DNA from: CAIVSN01 sp031539165
GTDB taxonomy: Bacteria; Patescibacteriota; Gracilibacteria; BD1-5; UBA2023
Direction of reading: 5' to 3'
Length of the DNA stretch: 5,609 nt
Assembly (NCBI GenBank): GCA_031539165.1
Contig: JAVKLK010000019.1
Coordinates: 1-5,609, forward strand
Part shown: positions 5,435-5,609 of the stretch, piece after piece
Layout: the number at the start of each line of letters is the position of its first letter
Position numbering within the stretch: the first letter of the stretch is position 1
Notes under the pieces: generated by a model
What the model was told of the DNA's origin: nothing
Databases searched by the model: none
The model's input: only the letters and a program-made list of their open reading frames with translations
Position numbers and translations under genes: made by a program

Positions 5435-5609
5435 CTACCTTTGTTTTTTAGTAGCTTCGATAATGGTTTTTCTCACAGTCTCCTCTCTCGCACTAGGAAA
5501 TCCATTATCTTCGGTGAACTTCTTCCAAGCGTACGTATTTCTTACCATGGCCTGTACTTCGCTTGGTTGACTCTTTATAAGCTGAAGAATGTTCTTGATG
5601 GACTCAATG
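5435..5609 (-). CDS. Unrecognised protein, C-terminal fragment (5' end beyond the window)
   Basis: An open frame enters from the right edge and ends at TAG (5437-5435), giving 57 visible residues. The sequence runs I-E-S-I-K-N-I-L-Q-L-I-K-S-Q-P-S-E-V-Q, then M-V-R-N-T-Y-A-W-K-K-F, and ends R-K-T-I-I-E-A-T-K-K-Q-R. It is charged, looks largely helical, and has a basic end and no membrane segment. I do not recognise the family and assign no function. Support for coding comes from the uninterrupted frame, the TAG stop (TGA is not a stop here) and the shared hairpin downstream. No TGA-glycine occurs in the visible part. Confidence 0.6.
   Translation of the reverse strand, partial: IESIKNILQLIKSQPSEVQAMVRNTYAWKKFTEDNGFPSAREETVRKTIIEATKKQR

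Noticed and set aside
1..5609. tRNA genes, CRISPR array, insertion sequence or attachment site
   Set aside because: The intergenic gaps are short and show no cloverleaf, spaced direct repeats or transposase. All longer inverted repeats fit terminators or attenuators.

Overview
The window looks like a piece of a Patescibacteria (CPR) chromosome from a lineage that reads TGA as glycine (translation table 25, known from Absconditabacteria/SR1 and Gracilibacteria/BD1-5). The evidence is direct. A full-length leucyl-tRNA synthetase runs through seven in-frame TGA codons, several at positions where the family has glycine (for example the residue before YTATD). A pilus-type ATPase at the left edge also continues with good family sequence through a TGA in its conserved L-x-N-L-G-I-D-P segment. 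TGG is used for tryptophan in these genes. Every stop codon visible is TAA or TAG. The sequence does not decide between the two phyla.

Layout. Positions 1-975 (minus strand, running off the left edge) hold a PilB/GspE-family ATPase without the usual N-terminal domain. A 183-bp divergent intergenic region (976-1158) carries candidate back-to-back promoters and the leader of a compact plus-strand operon, rpsF-ssb-rpsR (1159-2120). That operon ends in an intrinsic terminator whose T-run merges into a perfect consensus promoter (TTGACA-N17-TATAAT). This promoter drives a small two-helix membrane protein of the VirB2/TrbC-like pilin type found widely in CPR bacteria (2222-2575). Next comes a pair of mutually exclusive hairpins that resembles an attenuator. 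leuS follows (2682-5360). A long GC-rich hairpin separates leuS from the C-terminal end of an unrecognised minus-strand gene (5435-5609).

Function. Most of the window is core information processing: small-subunit proteins bS6 and bS18, single-stranded DNA-binding protein and LeuRS. Two genes, the pilus ATPase and the pilin-like protein, belong to cell-surface machinery that CPR bacteria are thought to use for host contact or DNA uptake. The plus-strand genes have no convincing Shine-Dalgarno sequence; three have the same 9-mer TCTCTATTT upstream. I saw no tRNA or rRNA gene, CRISPR array or insertion sequence. The most notable features are the recoding and the attenuator-like RNA before leuS. 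I found no wholly new multi-gene system.
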